Source of the DNA: Dichetophora obliterata
Taxonomy: Eukaryota > Arthropoda > Insecta > Diptera > Sciomyzidae
Direction of reading: 5' to 3'
Assembly: GCA_963920525.1 (NCBI GenBank)
Contig: OY986439.1
Location: 44,627,193 to 44,691,192 of the forward strand
Length of the DNA: 64,000 nt
Under the pieces are notes generated by a model that had not been told where the DNA came from, did not search any database, and was given only the letters and a program-made list of their open reading frames with translations. Positions 23,500-34,573 of the stretch are shown here, one piece after another; the stretch's first letter is position 1, and each line of letters opens with the position of its first letter. A program made the translations under genes and the position numbers.

Positions 23500-26440
23500 A
23501 AACCGTATGTTGATCTTGGCCTCATCTAAGAATGTGTGCCAGCCATTTATGTCTTTCGCTTGATGGCGCCAGTTGGAAATTCCAGGCTTTGTCAGGTTGC
23601 CCTCTATTTGGTCTTTCCATCGAAGATGCGGTCGTCCTGTTCTGCGTTAACCGCTACTGGGCACCAAAGCGAATATTTGCTTCACTGGAACATTGTCTTT
23701 CATGCGCTGAACACAACCTAGCCAGTGAAGCCGCTCGATTTTAATGCGCTTGACTACTGCGAATGATTCAGTCTATCATTCCACTGTATTCGGTACTCGC
23801 CATTGACGCAGATTGGTCCGTAGATCTTACGAAGAATCTTTCTCTCGAATGCTCCTAAAGACTTTTCATCTAAACTGCTCAGCGTCCAGGTTTGTGATGC
23901 GTAAAGTAGGATGGGCATGATGAGCGATTTATAGAGCACGATTTTCGTTCGTCGAGAGAGGGCTCTATTTCTCAGTTGCTTACAGAGCCCAAAGTAGCAC
24001 CTGTTGGCAAGAGTTATTCTTCGTTTGATATTAGTGCTGATGTCGTTCGTTGAGTCAATGCTAGATCCCAGATAGATGAAGTCTTTCACAACCTCGAAGG
24101 AGGTATTGCCAACTGATACATGGGTTTCAAGACACTGGGAATGCTCGTTTGTTGACACCAAACTCTTTCTGACTCTCTTTCTAATCTGGAGAATGCTGAA
24201 CTGACTTTGCGCGTATTATGGCCAATGATATCGATGTCAACAGCATACGAAAGCAGCATAACACTTTTATAGAATATTGTGCTACTACGTCTCAGATCAG
24301 CAGCTCGGATGATCTTTTCCATCATTAGGTTAAAAAAGTCGCTCGATAAGGAATCACCTTGTCTGAAACCTCATTTGGTAACAAATGGTGGGGAGAGGTC
24401 CTACCCAATTTTAACTGCGCTGCTGGTGTTGCTCAGTTTGATCCTGCAAAGTCGTATTAGTTTTGCAGGAATACCAAATTCAGACATGGGAGAACAGGTG
24501 CTTCCTTATTGGGCTGTCGAAGGCGGCTTTGAAGTCGACAAAAAGATGGTGGGTGTAGATTTGTTTTTCTCGGGTCTTCTCCAATATTTGTCATAGCGTG
24601 AAGATTTGGTCGGTGGTAGACTTTTCAGGTCTGAAGCCACACCGATAAGGTCCAATCAGTTGGCTGACAATAAATTTTAATCTTTCACATAAAATGTTCG
24701 GCAGGACCTTATATGCGATATTTAGAATACTTATCTCACGATAATTAACACAAATAGTAATATCACTTTCCTTGTGGGTTGATCAGAGCACAACAAGACT
24801 CCAATTGTTCGGAATGCATTCCTCCAACCATATTCTGCATAGAATCTACTAAACGCATTTATATAAATTTTTAAGATCAAAGAACCAAAGCATGCTCCTT
24901 ATACAAACAAGGTTTGGTCTTTGACCTGAAAAGAAAGTGATAGATTATTTAGAGGAATTGGTTGGAACCATACGTGAATTATCTGATTATAATGATTAGG
25001 CGAAACATCCGTGAAAGACAATCTGAATTGCTTTTAACCGAGACTAGTGTTATACCTTAGCCTCGGCAAGCATTGCCAGCCCTTAGTTGTGATATTTGTT
25101 GATATTTAGTTTTCCATAATTATTAAATGTAGGAAAGAGCAAAGAAAGTGAAAAGAGCCATGCCCGAGCCCGGATTCGAACCAGGGACCTCTGGGTTGAC
25201 AATCTAGAGCACTCTCCACTAGACTACAAAGGCTGACAAATCCGTAATTGGAGTTTCTGAATAATATTATATATCTTTTTGAAAAATTTTCGTGCCTAAT
25301 TCCTGTCGCCATATCTCTCAATCTTCTTATGCTACGCTTTTCTGCCTCTCTTTTTTCCGCCTAAAAAATCTCCCTTTCCTCATCCTCTTTTTGTATTGCT
25401 TTTTCAACGACTGCAGGGAGGCTTTGTAAGAGGCGTCTTTCTCTGCAGTGGCGTCGCGACACTCCTGATTGAAACATTGGTTTCGACGAGGGCGGTGTTA
25501 GCCAATCAACCGCCGCACGCATGCAGTGGGAAATGTGTGTCCACTGCGCGCATATATCATCGATTGGAGGAGTGCTTTGAAGCAAAAGTAAGAGTGGAGT
25601 GGCGAAAGCTTTGGCTGTCTGTTTGGATTGCAGATTGTCGACGTCTAGTTTTCTCTGTGTAGGGTTGTGTGCATTCTTAGCTGCGCAAAGACGTGTACGG
25701 ATCCGAGTCAATGTTTGCACCACGGATCGTGCGTACACCCAATACACTGGAAGAGTTCTTTCCGTCGATCAAAACGTGATCAATTTGGTTTTTGATTTTT
25801 TGATCGGGGGACATCCAGGTGGCCTTATGAAAATTTATATGCTTGAATATAGTGCTACTTACGATCATGTTTCGTGCTGCGGTGTAGTCAATCAGCCTTA
25901 TTTCGTTATCGGAGGTGTTGTCGTGGAAACTGAACTTCCCGACTGTTGAACCAAATATATTTTCCTTGCCCACCTTAGCGTTTAAGTCACCAAGCAAGAT
26001 TTTTACATCGTAATGAGGGCAGTGTTCCTGAGCATTTTCAAGGCGCTCGTAGAAAATTTCTTTGGTCTTATCGGTATTGTCTGCTATCGGAGCGTGTGCA
26101 TATATTAGGTTTATGTAAAAGAGTTTAGCCTTATAATGGCAATAATGGAGATAATGGCAAGCCGTTCGTTCACAGATGTGAATCGCAGGACGCGATGCCG
26201 TATGCTCTTGTCAACTACAAACCGGCATCTTAAGTCGTGTTTCTCTGCAAAGCCGCTGTATTAGATATCACAGGGTTCATGCCAAATGCAACCCTGTCCT
26301 TTAAATCATATTTCTTGGATAGCAGTGATGTAAGCTGTGTATCTTTCCAAGATATAAGTCAGTTGGATAGAGGCACCTTCTCAATTAAGAGTTCGGACAT
26401 TCGAGTTGCATATCCGTAAATCATTAACAGCTTTTCGTTT
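23500..26440 (-). pseudogene. RTE endonuclease-reverse transcriptase, copy 2, broken
   Basis: Reading leftward from about 26440, the endonuclease appears in pieces (26237-26419, then 25677-25997 with LGDLNAKVGKENIFG and NIDSDPY). The final SDH motif of copy 1 is SDP here, so the catalytic His is lost. Part of the linker follows (LDVDNLQSKQTAKAFAT), then the foreign insert. RT pieces follow with GPYRCGF, LFVDFKAAFD and SYAVDIDII. The YADD of copy 1 is YAVD here, so a metal-binding Asp is lost. A 135-codon stretch (23754-24161) covers GSSIDSTNDISTNIKRRI through KILRKIYGPICVNGEY. Several stops and frameshifts separate the pieces. The two copies share ancestry but have decayed independently. Confidence 0.8.
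25161..25233 (-). repeat. tRNA-Asp-like SINE head / tRNA pseudogene
   Basis: On the - strand, 73 nt fold roughly as a tRNA. The acceptor GCCTTTG pairs imperfectly with CTCGGGC plus a discriminator A. The D arm contains TAGTCTAGTGGAGAGTGC (a good A box). The T arm CCTGG-TTCGAAT-CCGGG is a perfect B box with five pairs, one of them G-T. The loop TTGTCAA puts GTC at the anticodon position (Asp). The anticodon stem CTAGA/CCCAG has two mismatches and the acceptor stem has two, so it is not a working tRNA. It lies inside RTE copy 2, followed by about 310 bp of non-tRNA sequence, which suggests a tRNA-derived SINE. Confidence 0.7.
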
Positions 26441-26731
26441 TTGGTAGCCATCATTAGATTTGAGTATCAATTTGCTTATATATTGTTATTGAAACGGGTA
26501 TTTATGGGTAGGCTTCAACCCAGACGCATAACCTGTTTTAAAACTAGGGGGCCCGCCGCTCAAATAAGCTGATAAAATGACGGTTGCCAGTGAAGGTTTG
26601 AGTCAAATTGAAACGATTCAACATGTGTTATGCTGGTCTCGCCAGGTTGAGGCAATCAGACACGTTGCCATGTAAAGGTTCGTCTTCTTTTTCCCGAATT
26701 GTATTAACAGCATATAAAAATGTGTGTATTA

Positions 26732-27356
26732 ACAGCATATTTAACACATAATTTTCCATATCTTAAATTAATTCCCTATACAAAGTGACGTCATCAAACT
26801 TTCAAAACATGCATAACTTAAAATATACTGTAGGGGTATAATTTAACTTCGATCCAGCACTAGTTTTATGTTAAGTTTAACAAAATGTCTTTCATCTCTC
26901 GAGCGCCATTCTTCGATACTCTGGCACCAGGCATTCTTTTGTTCCTTGGTGCAGTAATTTTTTGTTGGTTAAAAAGATGTACCTACATGTAGATTAATTT
27001 CCAAATTTATAATGTACTGACAGGAGTAAAGCATTATGCTTATTTTATATATTTTATTCGTTAAATATATGCAACAAAACATCTCATAACTATTTCCAGA
27101 ACGAGTTTTTTTTTGTAAAATAGTGTAAGATATAATTAGAATTCCTTTAACCTTTAGAATAAATAAGGGCAAAAAAGAATCCATTAATTTTGTTTATAAA
27201 TTAGTTTTAATTTGCATAACATTGCAAGAATGTCTAATGTTGTTCTTTCAATTCATCGAAGAATGACTTTGTATAACCTACATAAATTTAAATAATTTCT
27301 TTGTTGAATATTTTATGGTTTCCTTTTGGTCTGTTAATCCAGCTGTGGATATAAAA
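26732..27356. other. AT-rich non-coding stretch right of RTE copy 2
   Basis: It contains the ATACAAAGTGACGTCATCAAA word shared with 22690-22710, so the RTE element probably landed inside or beside an older repeat. I see no gene. Confidence 0.45.
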
Positions 27357-27963
27357 AAACACACAGAAAAAAGAGTTTATTTCTATAAATCAAGATTTAA
27401 CGGTGAAATAAATATTTGGTCATTGAAAACAATTTGTATATTTGAGTCTTCTAACTAGTGGGGAGAGAAATGTTTATTTGGTTAAAGTTATCAACCTACA
27501 AAATGCTTTCTTGAACAAGGGAAACAATTTAAAACACTATTTTTTTTGATTATTTTTCTGAGGCCATTTGTTTTCAATCCATTAACTCTGATAATGCAGT
27601 CATGAAGGTGGTTATAACATGCTTTGAGAAAGAAATACACATATAATATATTTAATTTTAAACGAAAAAATTACCCCGAAATATATAGTAATAATTGCCT
27701 CAGAATGTAATTTAGTCATTATAACTTAATCCTTATTTATTATTGCTTAGGCCTAAATAGTGGATTTAAACAAATGTCAAAGCACTATTTAGTTAATACA
27801 AACAACATATTTAAAATAAATAATAGCTTTGACTCAGCGTACATGAGTTAAACGAGTTCTTTAGGTATAAACTTGGTAATATTTAACAAGCTTTTTTAAT
27901 AGTCAATAATTCAAAACCTAAATGTTTTAATTAGTTAATAAAACCAAACTATTTTTTCAGTGT
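27357..27963. mobile_element. Possible TIR element, ACAC(A/T)GAAAAAA ends
   Basis: The left end ACACACAGAAAAAAGAGTTT and the right end (reverse-complemented) ACACTGAAAAAATAGTTTGG are imperfect inverted repeats about 600 bp apart. There is no open frame and no clear TSD. The assignment is tentative. Confidence 0.4.
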
Positions 27964-28909
27964 AACTGAAAGAAAAGTCACAAAATGTTATGCTTTCTTG
28001 TTGGATTCTTGTTGTTGTTTTTGTTGTTGTTAATAGCCAGTTGGGTTGAAAAAGTAACGCATTCATTCGTTGATGTACAAATCCCGTCAAAAGGAAATGC
28101 ATAGTTGCTTAACGGCCAGCCTTGAATGGCACATGATTTAAACTCTTCTTTTCTCTTTCGACGACAGTTTATCCTTGATTGAACGCAATGTTTGCATTCA
28201 ATGTGTGCGTGCGTTTGTGTATGTGTTTTTTTTTCAACAAAGCTACCCGGAAATTGTCAACGCAATAAAACTCAGCTTCCATGAAATGAATTAAAATTGA
28301 TTTTCGCAGACTTTTCAGGGATTTGCTTACTTTGGAACTTTTAATTAAAATCATTACGAAACATATTTAAGGTTGACATTCGCAAAAAAAAGAAAGGTTT
28401 TAAAACGAAAAGGAGTTGCATTTCAAATAAATTTGATTATATTAAGTAACGTTGCTAAGTGGTACATTAACTCAGAGTTCAATGGTTTATATTTTCCAAT
28501 AAAATTATGAATGCTGTGCAGTTGGTTGCGATTTTATCTTTGCCGAGAGAGAAAAGTTCTGCCATTGCACACAGGGCCAGCAACACCTGTTCGGTGGGCA
28601 TAAATCGCAAAACAAAAAAATTACGAAATAGCAAAAATGAGTTATGGCATTTGGATTGCAAATACTTAAACTATCTCTATTAAAAAATCTAAAGTAAATT
28701 GATCAAGTCCTGCTTGGTTGGCAGCAATAAAATTATCGAAAATCTTATATATTTAAAGGCAAACATCAAATGTTGTCGTACATTTTGTCGATATTAATTT
28801 CAGAATAAGGGCAATGAAACTTATATCATTCGAAAGGTCAGGAAGAGGTAGACTGATGAATGAGGTATCAAATAAAAGATCTGGCTGCACAGTATGATTA
28901 TATTTTAGA

Positions 28910-29240
28910 TTGGTGATCTTCGACCTGAAATATGAGCACTAAAAAGCATTTATTAAATAAAAGCTTAACTGTAACAGATGGAAGATTATAATGCAAGAGG
29001 GAATTTTAGACATTGATAAGGTGTGCAAAAAATACTTCCGACATTTTGCGCCATCTCTTATGGATACCCTACAATAAGCATTTTTTTATGTTAAAAGTGT
29101 GATTATATATTGTGATAGTAAAATTTCTTACAAATAGCAAATTATGAAAAATTTCCGTTATTTTGACATGAAAATTATTGTGATAGCTCGAAAGCTACAG
29201 ATGTTTCCAGTACAACGTATTTTTGTATGAAACGTCGTTG
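28910..29240 (+). repeat. Direct repeat, copy 1 (partner at 30010-30330)
   Basis: Shared landmarks in order are GACCTGAAATATGAGCA, TGGAAGA, GATACCCTACAATAAGCATTT, ACAAATAG(C/T)AAATT and AGTACAAC(G/A)(T/C)ATTTT. The 29310-29500 continuation (TCATTCT..., ATCGATTTTCATC) recurs inverted inside Helitron A at 36480-36650. This looks like a decayed member of that Helitron family. No gene is seen. Confidence 0.6.
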
Positions 29241-30009
29241 GTTCAGAAATATAACGGTATACGAAAGCTTTTTTGGTAATATTTTTTCTTGGATAATATG
29301 TTAAAAAAATGCCCATTATAATAACATCAAAATTACTGTGATATCTTTAAAAATAAAGATTTTCTCAGTACAACGTATTTCCTTGAAGCAGGGCATCGCC
29401 TTAGAATGAGAAAAAAACGTTTGAAATTTCAAGTTTTGATTTTGCAAGCAAATTTCTTGGCCATTTTTCAATCGATTTTCATCAAATTTTCTTTGGCTAA
29501 AAGATCAATTAATTGACTTCGGAGAATTAAAAAAAGATTTACCGTTATCTCACCAATTCAATGTTTTATGTGTTTTAAAAATACCTCTAAAATATTCAGT
29601 TTTTGCTCAAAAAAAAAGTCCAAATGTTATTGTTGTTGTAATTTTTTGTCTTGTAAAATATTATTTTTTCACACTCCTTCATATGACATATTATTTATTA
29701 GCAAAAATTGCTTCATTTTGACACATAATGCAAAAAGCAGTTTTTATCATCGAAATTCATGATTTTTTTGATGAAAATTAAATATTTCAAAATGTTGTTT
29801 TTATATTTTTTACAAAATTCAACAGCTTAAAAAATAATTTCTGTGAAAAAAGTTTCCAAATGTTTCAAACCACTCCAAAGTTTTATATACAAATCTATGT
29901 TTTAAGCCATTTCGTTATATATAAAAAAGGGGTAGGAGAAACAGTTCTTCCGTGTTTCTGAACCGATTTTGATAATTTTTTTAAATAAATTAGAGTAGGG
30001 AGAAGAAGT

Positions 30010-30400
30010 TCACTGAATAATTATGTGACCTTTGACCTGAAATATGAGCATTAAAAGAATATTTCTGAAGTAAAACCTAAACTATAAGAAATGGAAGAAC
30101 ATGGCGTAGGAGGAAGTTTTAGATATTAATACAATGTAGGAAAAACATTTTTCGCTATCTTTTACTGATACCCTACAATAAGCATTTCTTTATAGTACAT
30201 TTTTTTATTTTACAAATAGTAAATTCAAAAAAATTTTGATATGAAAGTTATGACGATATCTCAAAAACTGTTGTTTTCTCTCGAAACTTAAGATTTTCTT
30301 AGTACAACACATTTTCTAAAGACAAGGTCAATACCTCAGAATGAGAAAAATGATTGAAATTTCAGAAAGTTGGTCGAATTTCGACCACAGGTAATACTAG
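30010..30400 (+). repeat. Direct repeat, copy 2
   Basis: See 28910-29240. The offset is about 1.1 kb. Between the copies (29500-30000) the sequence is AT-rich with no gene. From 30400 to 31680 it is AT-rich with nothing recognised. Confidence 0.6.
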
Positions 30401-31689
30401 TATTGATAAAAAGGGCACATATCTTAAATATGACTTAATTTTATGGTAACTATGATAATACATTTTCAATCCTAATTAATTTTTTAAATATATCCCTAGA
30501 TATATGCAAGCCCGAAAAAAGTTAAAGCTTTGCAAATATTTTGTTTTTGCGATGAAAAATAATGAATGCATATAAAAATTAGAATTTTTTTTAAATAAAT
30601 TACTTTTTGATTTAAAAGTTCCCCGAAGTTCCCCAAGGCCGACCTGAAAAGGCCAAGAAACTGGCGTTACGAACGATTTGTACAAATAAATATTAAAAAA
30701 AAGAATGAAAATGTCTAATTTTTAAAAAGACTTTCTTATATTTGCGTAGTAATGCATGCTATTTTAAATAAAAACAAAGACAACAATCGACTCTAAAGCC
30801 TAGTACTCTGTTCGTTTGCATGAAATTTCGCTGGCAACATCTATTTATTTGTTGCGTGAAATTTCTGACTTGAAGTTTCTTGCGAGGAATTCCAATGGCA
30901 ACGTTTCTCAGAGAGACTCGGAGAATAAGTTGGGAGATTTAATATGATATCTCTCTTTTCACTTCAAAATAAATAGGCAGTACAATTAAATTGTCGTGAA
31001 AAATGCTGCTCAGAAACATGTTGCGATAATTTCACGCAGCGGAACAGAGTACTGCTCTGACGAACATGTTGTGAAATTTTACACGCTTGTTTTGCAGCTG
31101 TCACTTTTTGTATGGAGATTTGAGTGGAAATTCACATGAAACTAAAAAGAGTACCATGCTTAAGGATTTAAAGATAGAAACAAAAATATGTGCTGGCGTA
31201 ACGTTACAAAAAACGGAAGTGATTTTAAAATTGGATTAAAAAATTTGCAAAACTCTCCGAATTGGGCAGGATTTTTGCATACAACTTTTTTAAGAAGGGT
31301 TTTAAATAACATAAGTTAATGTTTCAAGTGATCAAATATAAAAATCTTCTCGTGTTTTTTTTTTGTATTAGGCTTTTGATATGGCTTTACGTAGCTTAAA
31401 TTTCAGTTGTAGTTCAATTGGGTAATAAAGTAATTAGGTAATTATGTTATTAACCATTTTTTCATTATGCCAATGCATTTCAATTTTATTAAAACAAAAA
31501 AGTTTGTAAAACATTTACTAAACATTTACGAAAAAGAAAAACTACATTTGTGAGTGCAAACGATTTGATCATCATGGTAAATTAATTTATGCATAAATTG
31601 CTTGAATAATAAAATAATAAAATGAAAGTGTTTCTCTTAGATAATATCATAAAAATAATATCAAATAATAAGTTGTTAATAAGTATTAA

Positions 31690-31990
31690 TTTTTTGGTAG
31701 ACTTTTCTGTGGAAATGCCCATATATAAAATCGTTTGTGCCGTTTGGTGTCTGTTAAGATTTTAGGAACGGTAAGACTTAAGGGCATCAAATGTACATTT
31801 GGTGTCAAGGCGAATATCTCAAATAAAAAAAAAAAAATTTGCCACACCCTCATTACTGCCCATAAATCAATAAAACGATACATTTCTTTCTAAATTTTGG
31901 AATTTAGTTCGTATGGTTGCTATTGGCAACTCAATCAAAAAAGGCGTGGTTGAACTATAACTATGGCCACTTTTCAAAAATCATGATAGT
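31690..31990. repeat. Fragment related to Helitron A interior
   Basis: AAATTTGCCACACCC(T/C)CATTAC(T/C)GC and AATTTAGTTC(G/A)TA(T/C)GG, seen here, recur at 35550-35670 inside Helitron A. It is a decayed family member with no gene. Confidence 0.5.
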
Positions 31991-32040
31991 TTTTGAGTTC
32001 TGCATGATTTTATAATGATACTTTGTGTGTATATGTTCTT

Positions 32041-32910
32041 AGACCAAGTGGTGGTCACTATATACATTAAGGCATCTCACGATCCATGTAAAAGAAAAAA
32101 TTATTCTGGACAAATGCTGAAAATAGTCCTTGGTTTATGTTATAATGATTCCCTAAATATTTCGACTCTAGCGATAGCCATCCGTGAGCTGGAATGGTTT
32201 GAAATAACCTCTAAAATTCGAGTTTTTTGCAACAATATTGGCTTATCTAATAGTTGTAAGAAATTAACCTGTAAAAAATTGTAAATGTTTACAATCAGAT
32301 TAAAAATAATAGTTTTCATGCATATTTTTGTTTTTTTTTATTTTGTATACAATACAATACAAAAACTTTCAAAATTTTAATAGCTTCATTGCTATTACTT
32401 TTTTTTTAATTTCTTACATTATTTTTTTAGAAGGTGCATATTTTATAATTAATATTTTAGATTTGATGTGTATCGATTTAAGTAATTCTGACCAGGAAAC
32501 AATGCAAGCACTCAAAACCTTTCCAACGGTTTCAATCTTGAAAACGAGAATCGCATTAAAAGTAATGAAGTTATTTGAATTTCTGTAAAAATTATATAAA
32601 ATAAAGTCAAAAAATTCATGAAAATCCACATTATCTTTGGTCACACGAAAAAATTTAATATTCTTTGATGAAGATTGGAAGAACTTTTTTATTACTATTA
32701 TTTCTGACCATTTTTTTATTTAAATTACCACAGCAGTCAATATTTTTACAAATAACAGATTTTTAGAGGTTTCAACCATTCCAGCTCACGGATGGCTTTC
32801 GCTAGAGGCTAAAGATTTGGGGAATTATCATAACATAAACTAAGGATAATCTTAAGCAACTGTTCCGAAACACCTTTTTTCGCGAAGTGCCTTAATATAC
32901 ATATATGTTA
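32041..32910. repeat. Large imperfect inverted repeat (arms ~190 bp, spacer ~470 bp)
   Basis: The left arm (about 32060-32255) and right arm (about 32720-32905) are inverted. The strongest match is the 20-bp core CCATCCGTGAGCTGGAATGG. CCTTGGTTTATGTTATAATGATTCCC (left) matches the complement of the TTTATGTTATGATAATTCCCC stretch (right), and ATTAAGGCA lies near the outer ends. It could be a fold-back element or two copies inserted head to head. No open frame of interest is seen. Confidence 0.65.
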
Positions 32911-32989
32911 CCAGGCCTACTTTTACCGCCCTTAAATACATACAAAATCGGAATGTCGGAATAAAGTCTATGCGCGTAAAAAAAAATCA

Positions 32990-33730
32990 AACATTCTGTG
33001 CTTGAATCAAGCAAATAGGTTATCAGTTTACACTCAAGCGTAAGTTTCTCAATTCAAGCATTATTTTGCTAAAATTGAGCAAATCTAAAACACATGATTT
33101 AAGAAAAAATACTAAATTCAAGCAATATTTGCTTAAAACTTAAGAATATTTTTTTATATGGCTGAAGACTGGAATAACTAGCTAGATTTGAGAAAGTTAT
33201 TTTTCATGAATTGAGAACAACTTGCTTGATTCAAGTAAACAATTTACTGAAAACTGAGAACAGTTTGCTTGATTCAAGAAAATAATTTACTGAAAACTAG
33301 ACTAATTTGCTCGATTTGCACAAAGCAAAAACACTTTCGCATGCTTTGTTGACACACATTGGCAACTGTGATCTTGAGCGTAGATTTTGTTGTCTAGCGA
33401 CTCTTTTATAACAACTTCAAGATTTTCATGATTGTTGTAGTTCACTGAATTGTTCGAAGGCGACAACTTAATTGTTTGCTTAAATTAAGAATATATTTTC
33501 TTGATTTGAGTCTTGTTCCAGGTTCTAGAATCAAGTATTTTATGCTCTTTTCAAGCTGTTGTTTATTTTGCTCAATTTATAATTTTATTTTGAATAAATG
33601 CTCATTATAATTGTTTTTTCTTAATTTTAGTTATTAACGCTTAATTTGAGCAAATGAGACTTGATTTTAAATTTTCTGGTATCAAGCAAAATAGTTGCTT
33701 AATATAAAAATATTATTTCTCTCCGTGTAA
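32990..33730. repeat. CTTGATTCAAG-rich repeat
   Basis: At least eight CTTGA(T/A)TCAAG or TTGAATCAAGC-type palindromes occur, plus TTTACTGAAAACT(G/A)AGA repeated twice at 33240 and 33290. The right end CTCTCCGTGTAA is the complement of the start of the 21210 copy. Non-coding. Confidence 0.5.
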
Positions 33731-33775
33731 AAATTACAAAGGTTTCACAGTTAAACTTTTTGCCGCGAATCAACC

Positions 33776-33931
33776 ATGGAAGATATGTTCTATTGCGATT
33801 TGGATAGCAGTGATCCGATAATTTCTTTCTTAAGTCTTCAGTCTAGATACAAAAAGATAGAAGTGTTGGGGTTAAGCCAAGAAGTAAGAGTTTTACTTGC
33901 GATTCCTCAAACATCTGAAGAGTTTGAATGA
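33776..33931 (+). CDS. Possible small ORF, 51 codons, function unknown
   Basis: An ATG in a good fly context (CAACCATGG) opens a 51-codon frame starting MEDMFYCDLDSSDPIISFLS and ending EEFE-stop. It is acidic, has no signal peptide or membrane segment, and is not simple sequence. Just downstream (about 33983-34040) the + strand can also be read as MELTDDKIKYKLHELEDDE followed by a stop, so the two may be parts of one decayed acidic reading frame. I do not recognise the family. Chance or a transposon-derived remnant are both possible. Confidence 0.25.
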   Translation: MEDMFYCDLDSSDPIISFLSLQSRYKKIEVLGLSQEVRVLLAIPQTSEEFE

Positions 33932-34499
33932 TCCTCTGTTGAGTAGCCAGGTATCATTCAAACATTTAATACTATAGATAAAATGGAATTAACGGATGAT
34001 AAAATAAAATATAAGTTACATGAACTTGAAGACGATGAATAAAAATTAAGAAAAAAAAAACAATAAAAAAAATAATAAAAAGAATTAAAAAAATTAAAAA
34101 CATTAAAAACTAAAAAAACAATAAAAAATAATGAAAAGAATTAAAAAATTTTTAAAACATACAAAATTAAAAATTAAAAAATGGGATCTGTTAAATCTTG
34201 TCAACTCCTCTTGGTTAACCCTGGAAACTACACTGGTTTTTGTAGGCTAATGACAGGAATATTTTTATCCATTCCAACTCGACGACTCCTTCTCATTGCT
34301 ATACGAATTTAATATGTAAAGTGTTTTCCTTCAATGTTTACTGTTTATCTAAATCCAATATATTTATTTGTTATAAAAAAGTATGCTATAGAAGTAAGGT
34401 ATATAAGTATTTACCATCTCTGTAAATTGTGCGTCAACAATAAGTTTTGTAAAATATATATTCCAATAATTGCTTATAATAAAAAAAAAAAAAAAAAAA

Positions 34500-34573
34500 T
34501 ATGTAAAGTATGGGAGGTGGGCGGGGCAATTATTTTTTAATCCACACCTACATTTTATATCTTAAGTGAGTTA
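34500..34573. repeat. GGAGGTGGGCGGGGC repeat, left half (split by Helitron A)
   Basis: ATGGGAGGTGGGCGGGGCAA through TCTTAAGTGAGTTA matches the 5633-5690 unit. It breaks off at the Helitron and resumes at 37198 (TTTTAATATAACTTCAATAC), as in 5690-5712. Confidence 0.8.

Larger units (their letters stand above)
23478..26712 (-). mobile_element. RTE-clade retrotransposon, copy 2
   Basis: This is a second copy of the 6.1-9.0 kb element in reverse orientation. Its short TAAG-type tail is at the left. A 19-bp TSD TATAAAAAT(A/G)TGTGTATTA flanks it (23459-23477 and 26713-26731, one mismatch). About 325 bp of the linker/RT start is replaced by about 426 bp of foreign sequence (24846-25271) that includes a tRNA-like SINE head. 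Unlike copy 1 it keeps the RT segments around 24360-24700 and 23900-24060. Confidence 0.85.

Noticed and set aside
25161..25233. A functional tRNA-Asp gene
   Set aside because: Acceptor and anticodon stems each have two mismatches and it sits inside a dead retrotransposon; called a SINE head or pseudogene.
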